Source of the DNA: JANQQN01 sp964519665
GTDB lineage: Bacteria; Myxococcota; Kuafuiibacteriia; Kuafuiibacteriales; Kuafuiibacteriaceae
Assembly: GCA_964519665.1 (NCBI GenBank)
Contig: CAZFIV010000024.1
Span: 1 to 64,000 of the forward strand
DNA: 64,000 nucleotides
Reading direction: 5' to 3'
Shown here: piece after piece, positions 24,828 through 32,692 of the stretch
Layout: every line of letters starts with the position of its first letter
How positions within the stretch are numbered: the first letter of the stretch is position 1
Made by a program: the position numbers and the translations under genes
The notes under the pieces: generated by a model
Told to the model about the DNA's origin: nothing
Seen by the model: only the letters and a program-made list of their open reading frames with translations
The model's database searches: none

Positions 24828-25499
24828 ATGGGGCAAGAACGAGACGAAAAAGTGGTCGACGTCGATGTCGAGGTCGAGGCGGTTGACCCGCTGGTGTCCG
24901 CGGAGGAGTCCCCGACCGAAGAGCGGGTGGCTCGGTCGACGCGACCCGAGGGGGACGACGAGTCCCTGGAGACCCAATCGACGGTTGGTTCGATGACCGT
25001 CGGAGAGCTCGTCGAGAACGCCAAAGACGCGATCGGCGTGGTCGGCACGACGGCGCGACGACTCGTCGACCAAGGCCGCTACCGAAAGGTTCGCATTAGC
25101 CGCAAGGGCAAGCCCGTGCTCCCCGATATCCCCGTCGCCGCGGTGGCCGCGGTCGAGGTCGCCTCGATCTACACCGCGGGTTTTGCGCGGGTGCTCGCCG
25201 CGAACGTAGGCGCTCGATTCCTGTTCGACATCGAAGTCGTCAATGAGGCCGACAAGTATTTCCAGACCGGGGTCGAGCGATTCTTGGAGGGCGACCTCGA
25301 GAGGGCTGAAAAGGCCCTGCTCAAAGCGGTTCGGATCGACGATACCCACGCCGGCGCTTATCTGCAGCTCGGCGTCCTGTACCGCATGCAGAACGAGTCG
25401 GAGAAAGCGCGGCCGGTGCTGGAGCGGGCACGGGCGCTCGACGAGACCGGCGAGATCGGTCGAAAGGCCGGCGACATTCTCAAAGCGCTCGACGGGTAA
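24828..25499 (+). CDS. DUF4342-like domain joined to TPR repeats
   Basis: The 223-residue protein has an acidic N-terminus (about 1-50). A region resembling DUF4342 follows (about 58-140: VGELVENAKDAIG, LVDQGRYRKVRISRKG, PDIPVAAVAAVEV and GFARVLAANVGARFLFDIEV), with short hydrophobic stretches that could associate with membrane. Two to three TPR repeats end it (FLEGDLERAEKALLKAV, AGAYLQLGVLYRMQNESEKA). DUF4342 has no known function. It lies nine bases upstream of the PqqD-like gene and likely shares an operon with it and the kinase. Confidence 0.7.
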   Translation: MGQERDEKVVDVDVEVEAVDPLVSAEESPTEERVARSTRPEGDDESLETQSTVGSMTVGELVENAKDAIGVVGTTARRLVDQGRYRKVRISRKGKPVLPDIPVAAVAAVEVASIYTAGFARVLAANVGARFLFDIEVVNEADKYFQTGVERFLEGDLERAEKALLKAVRIDDTHAGAYLQLGVLYRMQNESEKARPVLERARALDETGEIGRKAGDILKALDG

Positions 25500-25508
25500 G
25501 GCCCCGAG

Positions 25509-26798
25509 ATGAGCAACGAAGCCAAGCCTCGCGCGAAGGACGGTCTTTTGACCGCCGACCACAGCAAGCGCGGGCAGCGCTTCGTCACCGTACTCGACGA
25601 ACGCCAAAAACGGGTTACTCTCCTCGCACCGTGGGAGCACGCCGTGCTGGTCCTGTGCGATGGCACTCGGTCCGTCCGCGAGATAACGACTCTGCTCGAA
25701 GCCGGGATCGAGGGCGAGGCGGTCACGGCGCGCGACGTGACTCGCTGCATCTCCTACATCAGCCGGGAGGGCCTTATTGAGAACGCGCCGGACGCTCTGA
25801 CCGCGCCCGGCCCCACGACGTTGGCCGGTCTTCAACAGGCCTACCGCGAGTGGCATCAAGACCCCGAGATGCAGGGTCGGATTCTAAGCGGCTTGCTGAG
25901 CCCGCCTTTTCTGGACAATCCCCCCCCGTATAAGCCGTCGCTGGGACCGACGGTGGCCTATGTCGATCCTCGCGACCGATCGCGGGTCGCGGTAGGTTCG
26001 ACGTTGGTGGTCGACGGTCCGGTCCAAGACGCCGACCAATCGCTACACTCCGTCCTGGCCGGGACTTCCGAGCATCACGACGTGTTTCCGTCGACCTCGG
26101 TCGCCGACGAAGACCTCACGAATGTGGCCGATCTGCTGGCGGCTATCGACCTCGAGCTCGCCCACGAGGATGTGCAGGCAGCGGAGGCCCAGGTGGTCGA
26201 TCCCATGGAGCCCCTCGGGCGCCCAGGCAGCGAGAGCGAGCGGACGCACCGGGATTCGTTGCCGCCCGAGGCGGTCCGGAGGGCCCAGCGAACGGTCGGT
26301 CGAGCCATCGGAGGGGTCGCCAACCTTCCGGGCGTCGAGCCCACCGCCACCGAGTCGATCCGATCGGTGCTCGGCCGGGCCGGTGCTTTGACATCGGAGT
26401 CGCCCGCGTCCGAGGCGCTCGCTCGGGACGCGACCGCGGCCGGACCCCTGTGCGTGGAGCCGACCAACCGCTTTCGGCACCGCAAGCTCAGCGAGGCTGC
26501 GTTGACCCCTACCGTGGTCGGCCAAGCGCCTCCGGAAGGCGGAGGTCCCCCGATCTTGGTGGCTCCGCCGCGAGCCGGCGCGGCTTCGGGTTCGGAGTCA
26601 GGGGCGCCGGCGTCGCCCCCCGAGGAACCGACCGTCAGTGTCGGAGGGGCCGGGTTGGCCCGCTCCGCCGGTGAGCGAGTGATGGCGAAGGTCGGACCCG
26701 AGCCGATGGAGCCTTCCCATGGCGAATCGTCCGGCGAACGCCTCGCTCTCGAGGATACACTGCCGGTCAGTGGCCGTAAGGGCGAGTCGCCCGCGTAG
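25509..26798 (+). CDS. PqqD-like domain protein with long low-complexity tail
   Basis: The 429-residue protein has an N-terminal winged-helix region (about 20-95: RFVTVLDERQKRVTLLAP, HAVLVLCDGTRSVREITTLL) that resembles PqqD-type peptide-binding chaperones used with radical SAM RiPP enzymes, although no RiPP gene is nearby. The remaining 330 residues are Pro/Ala/Glu/Ser-rich and appear disordered; they may be kinase substrates. No catalytic motif is seen. It lies 33 bases upstream of the Ser/Thr kinase and may be its partner. The PqqD assignment is tentative. Confidence 0.6.
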   Translation: MSNEAKPRAKDGLLTADHSKRGQRFVTVLDERQKRVTLLAPWEHAVLVLCDGTRSVREITTLLEAGIEGEAVTARDVTRCISYISREGLIENAPDALTAPGPTTLAGLQQAYREWHQDPEMQGRILSGLLSPPFLDNPPPYKPSLGPTVAYVDPRDRSRVAVGSTLVVDGPVQDADQSLHSVLAGTSEHHDVFPSTSVADEDLTNVADLLAAIDLELAHEDVQAAEAQVVDPMEPLGRPGSESERTHRDSLPPEAVRRAQRTVGRAIGGVANLPGVEPTATESIRSVLGRAGALTSESPASEALARDATAAGPLCVEPTNRFRHRKLSEAALTPTVVGQAPPEGGGPPILVAPPRAGAASGSESGAPASPPEEPTVSVGGAGLARSAGERVMAKVGPEPMEPSHGESSGERLALEDTLPVSGRKGESPA

Positions 26799-26831
26799 CA
26801 AGCGCCGCTGTCTTTACAAGGCCAAGCAAAC

Positions 26832-27920
26832 ATGACTGCTCGAAAAATGCCGAAATCACTCGGCTCGTACGAGGTCGGCCGCCGATTGGGCCGAGGGGGT
26901 ATGGGCGAGGTCTACCTGGCGACCCACGTTAAGTTGGGCCGGCCGGTGGCCATCAAGCGCTTCGCTCCCGAACGGTCGAAGAGCAATGCCTCAGAAATGG
27001 CGGAGCGCTTTATTCGCGAAGGCAAGGCACTGGCGCAGCTGCAACATCAGCACATCGTCGGTATCCATGACCTCTTCGAGACGGAAGACGGCCTGTACAT
27101 GGTGCTCGACTACGTGGACGGCGCCGATGTGGCCACCCTGCTGGATGACAGCGGTAAGTTTCCAGTCGAAGTGGCCACGATTATCGCCCTCAAAGTGGCT
27201 GAGGCTCTTCAGTGCGCCCACTACAACCAGATCATTCACCGCGACATCAAGGGCGGCAACGTCATGATCTCCAGAAGCGGTGAAGTCAAACTGATGGATT
27301 TCGGTGTGGCCCTCGACGAGCGGATGGACGCGATGACCGCCACCGGCTTGGTCGTAGGCACCCCGATGTACGTGGCCCCCGAGGTCATCTCTGGCGAGCC
27401 GGCTAGTGAACAGAGCGACATCTACGCGCTCGGCGTGCTGCTCTATGCGATGCTTTCTGGCAAGCGGCCTTTCGAGCACGCGCGCAATCAAGAGCACATG
27501 TTCCAGCTCATTCTGACCGGTAAGAGTCGTCCGCTGGGGCGGATCGCGAGCGATGTTCCTCGGGAGTTGAGGACCCTCGTGGAGCAGCTCATGCACCGAC
27601 GGGTCGAGAGACGCTTCAAATCGGCCGCCCACGCGCGCCAAGGGCTCGAGATCTTTTTGGCTTCCCAGCAAGTGTGGGCCCATCACGAGGCGCGGCTGGT
27701 CGCGTTCATGCGGGAGCGCGGCCTCCTGACCACCCAAGAGGCGGACGCGTGGCTCGCCGAGAGCAACGATGTCTTCTCGATTCCGATCGAAGTGCAGGAG
27801 CCTCGCCCCGTTCGATGGCGGCGTTGGGGGATCCGGGCGGCGCTGGCGGTCGTCGTCTTGGCCTTGGGCCTGTTGACGTGGTTCAGCCCTGGCTGGTGGC
27901 GAGGCGTCGGTCTGCGATGA
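26832..27920 (+). CDS. Transmembrane Ser/Thr protein kinase (PknB type)
   Basis: The 362-residue protein is a complete Hanks kinase: glycine loop GRGGMGEVY (20-28), Lys42, HRDIKGGN (136-143), DFG (156-158), APE (182-184) and the GxGT-type activation segment with VVGTPMYVAPE. A membrane helix near residues 335-355 is followed by only a few residues, so it lacks a periplasmic sensor domain and may depend on partners. It is the last gene of a probable operon with the DUF4342-TPR and PqqD-like genes, and may phosphorylate the long tail of the latter. Confidence 0.93.
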   Translation: MTARKMPKSLGSYEVGRRLGRGGMGEVYLATHVKLGRPVAIKRFAPERSKSNASEMAERFIREGKALAQLQHQHIVGIHDLFETEDGLYMVLDYVDGADVATLLDDSGKFPVEVATIIALKVAEALQCAHYNQIIHRDIKGGNVMISRSGEVKLMDFGVALDERMDAMTATGLVVGTPMYVAPEVISGEPASEQSDIYALGVLLYAMLSGKRPFEHARNQEHMFQLILTGKSRPLGRIASDVPRELRTLVEQLMHRRVERRFKSAAHARQGLEIFLASQQVWAHHEARLVAFMRERGLLTTQEADAWLAESNDVFSIPIEVQEPRPVRWRRWGIRAALAVVVLALGLLTWFSPGWWRGVGLR

Positions 27921-27962
27921 GCGGGTGAGAACGGAGCGTCGTTGCCAACATCCGGTCGAGGA

Positions 27963-28934
27963 TCAGCTCCTCACATTGACGACCGTTCGACCCCGCACCT
28001 TGCCCTCGATGATTTGACCGGACACCGTGAAGACGTCCTCGAGGCTGACCGTCTGGGTCATGGAGCTCAGGTGCTCAATCTTGAGCTCATCGGCCAGGCG
28101 CTGCCAGGCGGTCGCGCGCCGCTCGCGGGGCGCGTAAACGGAGTCGACGCCGAGCAGACGTACACCGCGCAGAATGAACGGCGCTACGGAAGCCGGTAGG
28201 TCCATGCCCCCAGCAAGACCGCACGCGGCCACCGCTCCGCCGTACTTTGTCATCGACAGGACGTTGGCCAGGACAGTGCTGCCGACGACGTCGACGGCGC
28301 CGGACCATCGTTGCTTGCTCAGCGCTCGGACCTTGCCGGTGAGCTCATCGCGGGCAACGATGTCGGCGGCGCCAAGGCCGCGCAGGTAGTCCGCCTCTTC
28401 GGGCCGTCCGGTAGCCGCGAGAACCCGATATCCACGGTTCGCCAGCAGGCTTACCGCGACGCTTCCGACGCCGCCCGCCGCGCCGGTGACCAGGACGTCG
28501 CCTCCGTCAGGATCGATGCCCGCATCTTCGAGCGCGAGCACGCACAGCATGGCGGTGTAGCCGGCCGTACCGATGGCCATCGCCTGCTGCTCGGTGAACG
28601 CGTCCGGAATCGGAATCAGCATCTTGTCCGGAACTCGAGCTCGGGTCGCTAGGCCCCCCCAATGGGTTTCGCCTAGGCCCCAACCATTGGCGACGACCCG
28701 AGTCCCGACCGGAAGGTCGGGATCGTCGCTCGTCGCGACGGTTCCCGCGAAGTCTATCCCCGGCACCATGGGGAAGGCGCGGGCGATGGGAGCCTTGCCG
28801 GTGACGGCGAGAGCATCTTTGTAGTTCAGGGTCGAGAAAGCGATGTCGACGGTAACATTGCCCTCTGGAAGCCCCGCATCGTCGACTTCGTCGAGACGGG
28901 CAGGCTGATTCTCATCGATGATGATGGCTCGCAC
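27963..28934 (-). CDS. acuI: AcuI/YhdH-family NADPH-dependent acrylyl-CoA reductase
   Basis: The 323-residue medium-chain dehydrogenase/reductase resembles AcuI: FSTLNYKDALAVTGKAPI, FPMVPGIDFAGTV, GWGLGETHWGG and the nucleotide-binding VLVTGAAGGVGSVAVSLL (split by eye). It would reduce acrylyl-CoA to propionyl-CoA with NADPH, linked to acrylate or 3-hydroxypropionate detoxification; other quinone or enone substrates are possible. It has no zinc-site Cys, as is usual in this group. GTG start at 28934. No metabolic neighbours are present, so it may be a single-gene detoxification unit. Confidence 0.88.
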   Translation of the reverse strand: MRAIIIDENQPARLDEVDDAGLPEGNVTVDIAFSTLNYKDALAVTGKAPIARAFPMVPGIDFAGTVATSDDPDLPVGTRVVANGWGLGETHWGGLATRARVPDKMLIPIPDAFTEQQAMAIGTAGYTAMLCVLALEDAGIDPDGGDVLVTGAAGGVGSVAVSLLANRGYRVLAATGRPEEADYLRGLGAADIVARDELTGKVRALSKQRWSGAVDVVGSTVLANVLSMTKYGGAVAACGLAGGMDLPASVAPFILRGVRLLGVDSVYAPRERRATAWQRLADELKIEHLSSMTQTVSLEDVFTVSGQIIEGKVRGRTVVNVRS

Positions 28935-29079
28935 GGTCGGTCGATTCTATCGGGCTTGACCAGTCCTGCCCAGGCCCGGCCCGCTGAAGGTTGCCGACGA
29001 AGTCTGTCTCGCCGGCTGAGCGGAGACGAAGGCCCAATTCCGGCGACTGGCTGGGCCCGGGGCTTCCTTCGTCGCGTTC

Positions 29080-29406
29080 ATGTGCATCTGCCTGTGGGAT
29101 GCGTGGTTGCCTTGGCTCGAGGCGCGTGACGAAAAGTGGTCCTCGGTTTTCCGGCGCGACCGTCATCGTTGTTGCAATCCGGTCTGCGACCGCACCGATG
29201 TCACGCCGCACCACCTGAAGTTTCGTGCCTACGGCGGCGGCGATGAGGACGACAACATGGCAACGCTATGCGCATGGTGTCATCTCCGAGGCGTTCACGG
29301 CGACCGGATCACGGCCTTGCCTCCCGCATCGAGTATTCACTGGTGGATCGCAAGACCGCCGGTGCTCGAGGTTCGGGGCCGTGAGGTCCTCGCTCGCGCG
29401 GCGTGA
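29080..29406 (+). pseudogene. HNH endonuclease C-terminal remnant
   Basis: The 108-residue frame encodes an HNH fold: RRDRHRCCNPVCDRTDVTPH, HHLKFRAYGGGDEDDNMATL and CAWCHLRGVHG with two zinc Cys pairs and the His-Asn-His set intact. Related bacterial proteins carry this module at the end of a much longer protein. Here the frame is closed by TGA at 29017-29019, and I see no remnant of the N-terminal part in the 145 bp up to acuI. It is therefore likely a 5'-truncated gene, although a short functional nuclease starting at ATG 29080 is not excluded. Confidence 0.6.
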
Positions 29407-29427
29407 TCTCGACGGCCACGGCGCTCG

Positions 29428-31590
29428 TCAGCGGTACTGGTCTATGTCGAAACCGAAGACCCGAGCCCCGTCCCGCTTGACCCGAAGCTCCAGGGTCACC
29501 GGTAGCGTGCTGGTCAGCGTGACTTCGACCTCTTTCAAACCGGTGGTTCGGGGCACCGGGTGTTCGACCAGGGCCTGCGTTCCCTGCCGCAAGGTCAGGG
29601 CGATGAGGTGGGGGTTGTCGACTACCGCGACGCTGGCGTCGGCCATTCCGTACCGCAACACCAAGGTGTGGGTTTGGCCGTGCACCGGAATCGTCGCCCG
29701 GACGACTTTGCCGGCGATGGGGTGTAGGAACAGCAGGTCTTCGGGCATGCCGGCCATCGTCAGGCGTTCCGGCCCGAACTTCTGCCACGGTTGGGGGCCA
29801 TAAAAGCAATAGCCAGACCTGAACGGACCGCAGGGCCGGGTTTCGGTTTTCGATTGAGTCTCCACTCGAATGTCGCGAAACGCGGTGCGAGCTCGATACA
29901 CGCGACCCGGCCGCTCCGGCCGGCGTCTACTTCGGGATCCCTCGGAGGGTCCGGTCGGCTCCCAAAAACCCCAGAGGCGTTGGTTTTCGCGGTGAGCAGC
30001 GTCCGCGTCTCGTTCGGGAATGGCTGCGATCATAGCGATCCCCACCACCAAAGGTGCCGTCGCGCCGACGATCCGGCTGACCTTGAGACCGCCGTTGAGG
30101 CAGACGATACGAGGGGCGGCGCGAACCCCGAGGCCGGCGCCCACGCAATAAACAACAGCCGCGCCGAGCGGGAGGATGTGCACCAGATTGGCGAGGCCGC
30201 CGGTCAATCCCAACGAGTGGCCGAGGCCATACGTCATTTTCCCCGCCGAGTACGATTGCCACAGGAAGGTCGTCAGAGGGTTGGTGTAGACATCCGAAAG
30301 GTGCGGATATAGGGCCGCAGCGAAACCGGTGGTGACGATCGACAGAGCGGCCAGCCCGGCCACCAGAGGGCGCCATCGAGGCCAACGTAGCGACTCGAGG
30401 GTCCACAGCCCGAGCATCGGAGCGACGGCGACGATGTAGCGTGGTCCGACCGTCCAGCCCCCCCGCCAGCCCCGGTGAGACGAAATGAAATAGATCGAGG
30501 CGGCGAATGCGACCAAGGTGGCTATCGCGATGGCGCGTCGGAGCGGGGTGGGATCGTCTTCGTGCGGCGCTCGCCGACAACCGATGATCGCCGCCACGAG
30601 CCCCATGACCAGCAACGGCGAGTAGAAGAAGAGGCCGGTACCGGGTGAAAAGAGGCTCCCTACGAATGCTTCGCCCCGCGGAAAGCTCACCCCAAAGAAG
30701 CCTTCTCCATGGACTTCGACGTAGGCGCGATTCTCGAGGAAGCCGTAACCGGTGCGCAGTGGGTGACCCCAGAGTTTCCAGTGCGCCCACAATCCCAGCC
30801 CGAACGGCGCGGCTCCGCCGGCCAGCAGTCCGCCGAACAACTGCGCCCGGCGGCGCCAGCCTTTCGTGACCGCGAAGGCGGCGAAGAGGGCCGGGGCGGC
30901 GACCAGGGCGGCCGGGTACTCGGAAAACGGCGTTGCGCCACCGAGGAACCCCGCCGCCAGACCGGCCGACCACCACGCACGGGAACCGGGAACTGCTCGG
31001 CTCAATGCGACCACCGCCAACAGACATCCGCCGGCGGCAAGGGCGGCGAGACCATGCCCCGTAAACGTTATCGAGTATGGGTAGATCATCGTGCCGAGGG
31101 CCAGACCCAGGCCTACGGTGGTCCCTAGCGCGCGACCGGCGCCCAACTCGACGCTGCGGTGCTGGCACCAAGCCAACAAAACCCAGGCGAAAGCGATGCC
31201 CAGCCCCGCCGCTCCGAAGAGCCGCATGACCCAGGTGATGGTGCGCTTGTTGACCGGGCTACCGATCGCCTCGAGCAGCAATGGGGCCACCGCGTACGCG
31301 GGGATTCCGACTAGGCTTTGCAGGGGGGCTTTCGAGCTGTACAGACGGTTGTCGCGTTGGGCCTTGTCGTCGACGGGGCCCCACTGTCGGATCACGGGCT
31401 GAATGACGAAGCTGCCGTGGTCGACCCAGGCCTTGCTCATGTACACGCGGACCATCTCGTTGGGGTTGTTGAGTCCAGCGTGATAGGGCGACGTCACGCC
31501 GTAGAGCAGGGCGATCAGGGCGTAGGGCCACCATAAAGCGAGCGTCCATCGACGCGGACGGTCGGGATCCGCTGGCACATGCCTGGCCAC
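29428..31590 (-). CDS. Large polytopic membrane protein, GT-C-like
   Basis: The 720-residue protein has about 12 hydrophobic segments in its first 520 residues, an early periplasmic loop with DNRLYSSKAPL (an arrangement seen in polyprenyl-phosphate sugar transferases) and a hydrophilic C-terminal 170-residue domain after SRSRRRPERPGR. No signature motif proves transferase activity, so GT-C glycosyltransferase is an inference. It starts at GTG 31590 and is divergent from the methyltransferase. Together with the next large membrane protein it may belong to an envelope glycan or lipid-linked sugar pathway. Confidence 0.65.
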   Translation of the reverse strand: MARHVPADPDRPRRWTLALWWPYALIALLYGVTSPYHAGLNNPNEMVRVYMSKAWVDHGSFVIQPVIRQWGPVDDKAQRDNRLYSSKAPLQSLVGIPAYAVAPLLLEAIGSPVNKRTITWVMRLFGAAGLGIAFAWVLLAWCQHRSVELGAGRALGTTVGLGLALGTMIYPYSITFTGHGLAALAAGGCLLAVVALSRAVPGSRAWWSAGLAAGFLGGATPFSEYPAALVAAPALFAAFAVTKGWRRRAQLFGGLLAGGAAPFGLGLWAHWKLWGHPLRTGYGFLENRAYVEVHGEGFFGVSFPRGEAFVGSLFSPGTGLFFYSPLLVMGLVAAIIGCRRAPHEDDPTPLRRAIAIATLVAFAASIYFISSHRGWRGGWTVGPRYIVAVAPMLGLWTLESLRWPRWRPLVAGLAALSIVTTGFAAALYPHLSDVYTNPLTTFLWQSYSAGKMTYGLGHSLGLTGGLANLVHILPLGAAVVYCVGAGLGVRAAPRIVCLNGGLKVSRIVGATAPLVVGIAMIAAIPERDADAAHRENQRLWGFWEPTGPSEGSRSRRRPERPGRVYRARTAFRDIRVETQSKTETRPCGPFRSGYCFYGPQPWQKFGPERLTMAGMPEDLLFLHPIAGKVVRATIPVHGQTHTLVLRYGMADASVAVVDNPHLIALTLRQGTQALVEHPVPRTTGLKEVEVTLTSTLPVTLELRVKRDGARVFGFDIDQYR

Positions 31591-31659
31591 GAGTGGACCG
31601 TATGGACCCGCGGCTTCCGTGGCAATGTTTCAGACTTCCGCTCGTGGGGCCGAAGCGGT

Positions 31660-32691
31660 ATGGCCTCGGGCATGAAAGAGCGCCTTATGGAGCTCATCGT
31701 CTGTCCGAAGACGGGTGAACGCCTGCACCTCGCGGTAGACCGCCGGGACGGCGATGAGATCGTCGAGGGCCACCTGGCGTCTCCCGACGGCACGATATAT
31801 CCGATCAGTGGCGGTATCCCGCGCCTGCTGCCGGATCCCGCTAAAGTCTCCCGTGCGCAGCAAGACACCGTCGACCGGTTCGGCGAACAATGGAACGACT
31901 TCGACTTTCTCGATGACCACTACGAAGAGCAGTTTCTGGGCTGGATCAGTCCGAACACCAAGGCGACCTTCGAAGACCAGGTGGTCCTCGAGGGCGGCTG
32001 CGGAAAGGGCCGACACTCGACGCTGTGCGCGCGCTGGGGCGCTCGCGAGGTCTTGGCCATCGACCTCGGGTCGGCGGTCGAGGTCGCCTACCGTAACTGC
32101 CTGCACCTGCCGAACGTTCACATTATTCAAGCGGATCTCTTTCACCTACCCGTTTGTCGTCGGTCGGTCGACGTCGCGTTTTCGGTCGGCGTTCTGCACC
32201 ATACGCCCAATCCCGGGCACTGCTTCGAAGAACTCGTCAAGACGGTGAGACCGGGGGGACGAGTCATCGCGTGGGTTTACGGCCGTGAGAACAACGGTTG
32301 GATCATATACGGCGTCAATCCGCTACGCATGGCGATCACCTCCAAGCTCCCCCACCGCTGGGTTCGGGAGCTCGCGAGGGTGCCGGCCGCGATGATCATG
32401 GCCGTCGGCCGAGGTCTTTATCAGCCGCTGAATCGCCCCCCCTTCGCGTCGGTCGGCCGCAACTTGTTCTACGCTCCGTACATCACGCACATCTCGAAGT
32501 TTCCGTATGACGAGATCCACTCGATCGTGCACGACCACCTCACCCCGCCGATCGCGCACTACATTCCGCGCGAAGAATTCGAGAGCTGGTTCGAGGCTCT
32601 GCGTCTCGAAGAGGTGACCATCGGTTGGCACAACGAGAACTCCTGGCGGGGGACGGGGATCGTGCCCGAGCCGTTCCGCGGAACGGCCTGA
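31660..32691 (+). CDS. SAM-dependent methyltransferase with Trm112-like N-terminus
   Basis: The 343-residue protein opens with a Trm112-like module (LMELIVCPKTGERL, then GTIYPISGGIPRLLPD), followed by a class I methyltransferase domain with VVLEGGCGKGRHS, LAIDLGSAVEV, FSVGVLHHTPNPGHC and KTVRPGGRV. Such proteins methylate glycan, quinone or tRNA-type substrates; the flanking membrane proteins favour an envelope glycan or lipid. The start is uncertain: ATG 31660 or 31672 both precede the Trm112-like part, and an upstream ATG at 31579 lies antisense to the neighbour start. It is followed by the membrane gene after one base. Confidence 0.82.
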   Translation: MASGMKERLMELIVCPKTGERLHLAVDRRDGDEIVEGHLASPDGTIYPISGGIPRLLPDPAKVSRAQQDTVDRFGEQWNDFDFLDDHYEEQFLGWISPNTKATFEDQVVLEGGCGKGRHSTLCARWGAREVLAIDLGSAVEVAYRNCLHLPNVHIIQADLFHLPVCRRSVDVAFSVGVLHHTPNPGHCFEELVKTVRPGGRVIAWVYGRENNGWIIYGVNPLRMAITSKLPHRWVRELARVPAAMIMAVGRGLYQPLNRPPFASVGRNLFYAPYITHISKFPYDEIHSIVHDHLTPPIAHYIPREEFESWFEALRLEEVTIGWHNENSWRGTGIVPEPFRGTA

Positions 32692-32692
32692 G

